A DNA stretch of 56,035 nucleotides. Source: Arenibacter nanhaiticus. Lineage in GTDB: Bacteria > Bacteroidota > Bacteroidia > Flavobacteriales > Flavobacteriaceae. Below the pieces are notes generated by a model that was given only the letters and a program-made list of their open reading frames with translations, was not told the DNA's origin and did not search any database. The stretch lies in assembly GCF_900141935.1 (NCBI RefSeq), contig NZ_FQYX01000025.1, positions 1-56,035 on the forward strand. The letters run 5' to 3'. Position 1 is the first letter of the stretch; each line of letters begins with the position of its first letter. Position numbers and translations under genes: made by a program. This document shows positions 52,901 to 56,035 of this stretch, piece by piece.

Positions 52901-54340
52901 TTGTTGTCCCAAAAGCTGGCCGACTTTACCAAGGGTGAGGCCGATGTCCTTCGTAAGGCAATGGGTAAAAAGCAGATTGCCGTGCTCGATAAAATGAAAC
53001 CTAAATTCATTGATCAGGCAAGCGCAAAAGGCCATGACGCCGTAAAATTAGAGAAGATTTGGAAAGACTGGGAGGCTTTTGCTTCCTATGCCTTTAACAA
53101 GTCGCACTCTACCTGTTATGCTTGGATCGCCTATCAAACCGCCTATCTAAAAGCGCATTACCCCGCAGAATATATGGCGGCCGTATTATCCAATAACATG
53201 AACGATATAAAGCAGGTAACCTTCTTTATGGAAGAGTGTAAGCGGATGGGCTTGGAAGTGCTGGGTCCCGATGTAAATGAATCCTTTTATAAGTTTGCGG
53301 TAAATAACGAAGGTGCCGTTCGTTTTGGAATGGGGGCCGTAAAAGGAGTGGGGCGTGGCGCCGTAGAAACCATCGTGGCAAATCGTGAAAAAGACGGACA
53401 CTACAGATCGGTTTTCGATATGGCCAAACGAATAGATTTAAGGGCAGCCAATAAAAAAGCATTCGAGAATTTAGCCTTGGCAGGTGGCTTCGATTCCTTT
53501 GGAGACACCCACCGTGCACAATATTTTCACGATGAAGGAGATGGGGTCACCTTCCTGGAAAAGATCATGAAATACGGATCAAAATACCAAGAGAACGAAA
53601 ACTCTTCCCAGGTGAGTTTATTTGGCGATAGTAGCGATGTTCAGATACCCGAACCTGTAATACCCCCTGCAGAAGAATGGGGTACTATGGGGAAATTACG
53701 TCGCGAAAAGGAAGTGGTCGGAATTTATATTTCCGGACATCCCTTAGATGATTTTAAAACAGAGATCAAAGCCTTTTGTAATGCCAATATCACTGCCGTA
53801 GCCAATATGGAAGAGCATGTAGGGAGAGAGCTCAGTTTTGCCGGGGTGATTAGCGATGTACAACATAGGGTCTCCAAAAACGGAAAGGGTTGGGCGTCCT
53901 TTATCGTGGAAGATTATACAGATTCGCTCGAGTTTAGGATGTTCGGGGAAGAATACCTGCGTTTTAGACACTTTTTAACGATCAATTCTTTTGTGTATTT
54001 TAAGGTGTTTATAAAAGAAGGATGGATGAATAGGGATACAGGAAAAAAAGGTGAGCCTAGAATGCAGTTCAATACCGTGATGATGTTGCAGGATATCATG
54101 GAAGCCTATGCTAAGAAATTGACCATTAAAATAGATATTACCCAGCTAAAAGAAGAGGGGGTAAGGGATTTGAAAAATATTATGGATGCCCACCAGGGAA
54201 GCCATCCTTTGAGCTTTATAGTGTACGAAATGGAGGAGAAAATAAAGGTGAATTTAAGTTGTAGAAAACAGAAAATCCAAATCTCCAGTGAACTGCTCCT
54301 ACAATTAAATGAAAAAGATGTTCATTATAAATTAAATTAA
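49955..54340 (+). CDS. dnaE: DNA polymerase III alpha with fused N-terminal 3'-5' exonuclease
   Basis: Replicative polymerase. From ATG 49955 it has 1461 aa; a start at 49889 would only add 22 hydrophobic residues. Residues 1-190 are a DnaQ-like proofreading exonuclease (MYLIFDTETTG with Asp6 and Glu8, GQNVGFDLN, and HNATADVEATTR). From about 263 (HLHNHSQFSVL) a PHP domain begins, then the polymerase: GPGRGSAAGSVVAYCL, and the catalytic PDIDIDFD with Asp689, Asp691 and Asp693. A helix-hairpin-helix/tau-binding region and an OB fold near 1280-1370 complete it. In many bacteria the exonuclease is a separate DnaQ chain; here it is fused, as in other flavobacteria. Confidence 0.95.
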   Translation: MYLIFDTETTGLPKRWDAPYTDTENWPRCIQIAWQLHDSMGNLVESQDYLVQPDGFNIPYDAEKIHGISTELAKEQGVPMAEVLEKFNIALSRSKFVVGQNVGFDLNIMGAEFHRFQMANSLHDLPVLDTCTEHTAQLCQIPGGRGGKFKLPTLTELHQYLFGEPFGEAHNATADVEATTRCFLELIRRKEYTIEQLDVAPDYFKNFSEANPKEIQLIGLKHINLKKASKKIADKLWAQDTEAPSKEEIRENLQSLKETQFAHLHNHSQFSVLQSTISISDLVNAAAKDNMPAVALTDHANMMGAFHFVRAVINYNKSVQAENEAAIAEGKEPEKNEITPIVGCEFFVCEDRLDKTRKDNGYQIVLLAKNKKGYHNLAKLSSSAFTEGFYYVPRVDKKIIEQYKEDLIVLTGNLYGEVPSKVLNVGENQAEEALLWWKEQFGEDLYVEIMRHNQEDENRVNPVLISLAQKHQVKLVATNNTYYVDKKDANAHDILLCVRDGEKQSTPIGRGRGYRYGLPNQEYYFKSSEEMKSLFKDIPEAISNIQEVIGKIETYELARDVLLPKFDIPEEFQHPEDELDGGKRGENAFLRHITYKGAKIRYGEITPDIAERLDFELDVIENTGYPGYFLIVEDFIREARKMDVSVGPGRGSAAGSVVAYCLWITNIDPIKYNLLFERFLNPDRVSMPDIDIDFDDEGRGRVMDYVIKKYGSNQVAQIITYGTMAAKSSIRDTARVLDLPLFDADRIAKLIPNMSKLNKIFGLDEKGLKEKFRAEELEKVHELISLAEGNNLEADTLNLARRLEGSVRNTGIHACGVIITPDDITKFVPVALAKDSDLYVTQFDNSVVEDAGLLKMDFLGLKTLTLIKDTVKIVKAKHGILLDPENFPLDDVKTYELFQRGETVGVFQYESPGMQKHMKDLKPTVFDDLIAMNALYRPGPMEYIPSFVRRKHGGEEIEYDLPAMEEYLKETYGITVYQEQVMLLSQKLADFTKGEADVLRKAMGKKQIAVLDKMKPKFIDQASAKGHDAVKLEKIWKDWEAFASYAFNKSHSTCYAWIAYQTAYLKAHYPAEYMAAVLSNNMNDIKQVTFFMEECKRMGLEVLGPDVNESFYKFAVNNEGAVRFGMGAVKGVGRGAVETIVANREKDGHYRSVFDMAKRIDLRAANKKAFENLALAGGFDSFGDTHRAQYFHDEGDGVTFLEKIMKYGSKYQENENSSQVSLFGDSSDVQIPEPVIPPAEEWGTMGKLRREKEVVGIYISGHPLDDFKTEIKAFCNANITAVANMEEHVGRELSFAGVISDVQHRVSKNGKGWASFIVEDYTDSLEFRMFGEEYLRFRHFLTINSFVYFKVFIKEGWMNRDTGKKGEPRMQFNTVMMLQDIMEAYAKKLTIKIDITQLKEEGVRDLKNIMDAHQGSHPLSFIVYEMEEKIKVNLSCRKQKIQISSELLLQLNEKDVHYKLN

Positions 54341-54481
54341 GTGTATTTTGAAGTCCGATTGATTCCCTATCGTCAAAAGGAGCTATTGGAGGTCTTTTTT
54401 TATAAGCAATCATAAAGTTTATCGATCTAACGATAGATAAAAGGAATGTTATGTTTGTAAGGAAAAGGGAAAATAATTGTC

Positions 54482-54489
54482 TAAATTTG
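54482..54489 (+). promoter_or_regulatory. -7 box of trxA
   Basis: TAAATTTG, exact TAnnTTTG, with TTTG 24 nt upstream, slightly wide of the usual spacing; 23 nt before the ATG. Confidence 0.55.
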
Positions 54490-54512
54490 TATAATATTTA
54501 AATAAACGAAAC

Positions 54513-54830
54513 ATGGCATTAGAAATAACAGATGCTACTTTTGATGAGGTAGTTTTAAAAAGTGACAAACCAGTAGTGGTAGATTTTTGGGCAGCATGGT
54601 GTGGTCCTTGTAGAATGGTAGGTCCGATCATCGACGAAGTAAGTTCAGAATATGACGGAAAGGCTGTTGTTGGGAAGGTAGATGTTGATGCCAACCAAGA
54701 ATTTGCAGCTAAATACGGAGTTAGAAACATACCTACTGTATTGGTATTTAAAAACGGTGAAATCGTTAACAGACAAGTTGGTGTTTCTCCTAAGAAGGTA
54801 TATACTGATGCCATTGACGCATTGTTGTAA
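54513..54830 (+). CDS. trxA: Thioredoxin
   Basis: 105 aa cytoplasmic disulfide reductase. Active site WAAWCGPCRMVGPI; the cis-proline region NIPTVLVFKNGE; normal length. A clean promoter precedes it and a GAAA-loop terminator follows, so it is a single-gene unit. Confidence 0.96.
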   Translation: MALEITDATFDEVVLKSDKPVVVDFWAAWCGPCRMVGPIIDEVSSEYDGKAVVGKVDVDANQEFAAKYGVRNIPTVLVFKNGEIVNRQVGVSPKKVYTDAIDALL

Positions 54831-54851
54831 TAATCTTTTTTTATAGTAATG

Positions 54852-54880
54852 AAGGCTCAACGAAAGTTGAGCCTTTTTTT
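54852..54880 (+). terminator. Terminator after trxA
   Basis: AAGGCTCAAC / GTTGAGCCTT with a GAAA tetraloop and a T-run. Confidence 0.9.
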
Positions 54881-54963
54881 GTGCCTCATTTTCAGGTCTA
54901 TTCCCAAGGAATCTTATTGCAAAAGGCAGCTAAATTCGGTATCTTTTAACCTTTAATCGCATT

Positions 54964-55893
54964 ATGGACATACAATCAGAATTACATAAGGCCCATTTGT
55001 TCCAGAATTTAGAGTTTCTGGCCAATCAGGTGGTAGAAGGATTTGTCAGTGGTATTCATAAAAGTCCATTTCATGGGTTTTCTGCCGAATTTGCGGAGCA
55101 TAAAATATATAATGTGGGCGAGAGTACTAAGCATATAGATTGGAAGCTCTATGCTAAAACAGATAAATTGTACACCAAGCGTTATGAAGAAGAGACCAAT
55201 CTTCGTTGTCATATGATCTTGGACAATTCTGCTTCCATGTATTATCCGCCGGTAAAGAACCTGAATCTACAAAACCTTAATAAGATCGGATTCGGGGTAT
55301 TGGCCATGGCTGTTTTGATGAATATTTTAAAAAAACAAAGAGATGCCATAGGGCTAAGTATATATTCTGATAGCTACCATTATTACGCCTCGGAAAAGAG
55401 CAGCGAAAGGCACCATCAAATGCTTTTGGCAAAATTGTCGGAGGTCAGCACGGATACCGCGCCGCCCAAGGAGACCGATACCTATACCTATTTGCACCAG
55501 ATAGCCGAAAAAATAAAACGCCGAAGTTTAGTGATTTTGTTCACCGATATGCTGCAATCCTCCAAGGAAGAAGATAAATTGTTCGATGCCTTACGACACT
55601 TAAAATATAATAAGCACCAGGTGGTTTTATTTCATTTGATGGATAAGGAAAAGGAATATCACTTTAATTTTGAAAATACTCCCAAGCGGTTTTTAGATGT
55701 AGAAAGCGGCAATTACATCGATTTATATGCCGATGATGTAAAGGAAAACTACCAAAATAAGCTCGAAGCCTATTTTAATGCCTTGAAATTAAAATGTGCG
55801 CAGTATAAAATAAAATATGTGGAAACGGATATAAATGCTGATTTTGTGAAGGTTATGAATACCTATTTGGTAGAGCGCAATAATTTTAAGTAA
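54964..55893 (+). CDS. DUF58 domain protein (vWA-like)
   Basis: 309 aa. The DUF58 signature is visible (FAEHKIYNVGESTKHIDWKLYAKTDKLYTKRYEEETNLR), then a von Willebrand A-type region beginning MILDNSASMYYP (metal-site DxSxS). Proteins of this family usually go with a MoxR ATPase and Bat/aerotolerance genes; none of these are in the window, and the next gene is a tRNA. Probable chaperone-adaptor or envelope-maturation role; not determined. Confidence 0.88.
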   Translation: MDIQSELHKAHLFQNLEFLANQVVEGFVSGIHKSPFHGFSAEFAEHKIYNVGESTKHIDWKLYAKTDKLYTKRYEEETNLRCHMILDNSASMYYPPVKNLNLQNLNKIGFGVLAMAVLMNILKKQRDAIGLSIYSDSYHYYASEKSSERHHQMLLAKLSEVSTDTAPPKETDTYTYLHQIAEKIKRRSLVILFTDMLQSSKEEDKLFDALRHLKYNKHQVVLFHLMDKEKEYHFNFENTPKRFLDVESGNYIDLYADDVKENYQNKLEAYFNALKLKCAQYKIKYVETDINADFVKVMNTYLVERNNFK

Positions 55894-55919
55894 AAGTGAT
55901 AAAATAAATTCAAAAAATG

Positions 55920-55950
55920 TTTGTCTAATTGAAAAAGGGGCTTATATTTG
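55920..55950 (+). promoter_or_regulatory. Promoter of tRNA-Asp
   Basis: TTTG (55920-55923), 19 nt, TATATTTG (55943-55950): a perfect match to the Bacteroidota consensus, 17 nt before the tRNA. Confidence 0.8.
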
Positions 55951-55967
55951 CACTCGCTAAGCGCAAC

Positions 55968-56035
55968 GGTTCGGTAGTTCAGTTGGTTAGAATACCTGCC
56001 TGTCACGCAGGGGGTCGCGGGTTCGAGTCCCGTCC
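55968..56035 (+). tRNA. tRNA-Asp (anticodon GTC), cut by the window end
   Basis: GGTTCGG acceptor start, D-arm TAGTTCAGTTGGTTAGAATA, anticodon stem CCTGC/GCAGG enclosing CTGTCAC with anticodon GTC, T-arm GCGGG-TTCGAGT-CCCGT. The window stops two bases into the 3' acceptor strand. Confidence 0.95.

Noticed and set aside
1-56035. CRISPR array or cas genes
   Set aside because: No regularly spaced repeats of 23-40 bp with spacers and no cas-like proteins; the 10- and 11-bp repeats are too short and contiguous.

Overview
The window is AT-rich chromosome of a member of the Bacteroidota, almost certainly family Flavobacteriaceae and probably marine. Support comes from several promoters of the Bacteroidota form (TTG, about 19 nt, TAnnTTTG), type IX secretion (T9SS) sorting domains, a DnaE fused to an N-terminal exonuclease, a long S16, and the prs-rplY-pth and rimM-rpsP gene pairs. 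Both ends fall in repeats: an IS-tail fragment found again at 16611-16702 at the left, and a truncated tRNA-Asp at the right. The piece may therefore be a whole contig.

Left third (406-16902): a 16.4 kb integrative, probably mobilizable element in the 3' end of a tRNA-Leu(CAA) gene. A 51-bp direct repeat of the tRNA 3' half marks both ends. Just inside the left end is a tyrosine integrase, followed by a ParE/RelE-type toxin-antitoxin pair and a relaxase with a hairpin-rich, oriT-like region upstream of it. The cargo, all on the minus strand, is a polymorphic-toxin locus. Read in transcription order it is: a 152-aa secreted protein with one YD motif and a T9SS type A sorting domain; a 2092-aa SpvB/FG-GAP/Rhs protein ending in a nucleotidyltransferase-like tip; its overlapping immunity gene; then two orphan Rhs tips with partner genes. 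One orphan tip is an HExxH metallopeptidase with a signal-peptide-bearing partner. The other is a glycine-rich protein of unknown activity with a two-helix membrane partner. Each orphan tip is preceded by the same, almost identical block of dead rhs core holding a near-perfect 15-3-15 hairpin and CCTGCC-type palindromic repeats. IS-tail fragments lie at the element's right end.

The sequence left of the element repeats the layout of its right end (IS tail, pair of 10-mers at 11-bp period, terminator, tRNA 3' repeat). A second related element may therefore sit in tandem beyond the window.

Right two thirds (16903-56035): ordinary housekeeping chromosome. In order: prs, rplY, pth; a secreted reprolysin-type protease with a lipoprotein; ribF and an HTTM membrane protein; serS; a lipid kinase; a TPR protein; a DUF4286 protein, rsmA and mgtE; a 2-hydroxyacid dehydrogenase; small VOC, DUF1801-like and TM2 proteins; a two-domain OlsF-like acyltransferase; aspartate kinase with a GNAT protein; fbp; TerB; a CHASE hybrid histidine kinase; a glutaryl-CoA-type dehydrogenase; a tRNA methyltransferase; a sulfatase lipoprotein; rimM-rpsP; exo-DnaE; trxA; a DUF58 protein; and tRNA-Asp.

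The candidate for a little-described system is the toxin locus: an Rhs effector paired with a separate small protein that carries the T9SS sorting signal, plus a reserve of interchangeable tip/immunity modules, all on a mobile element.
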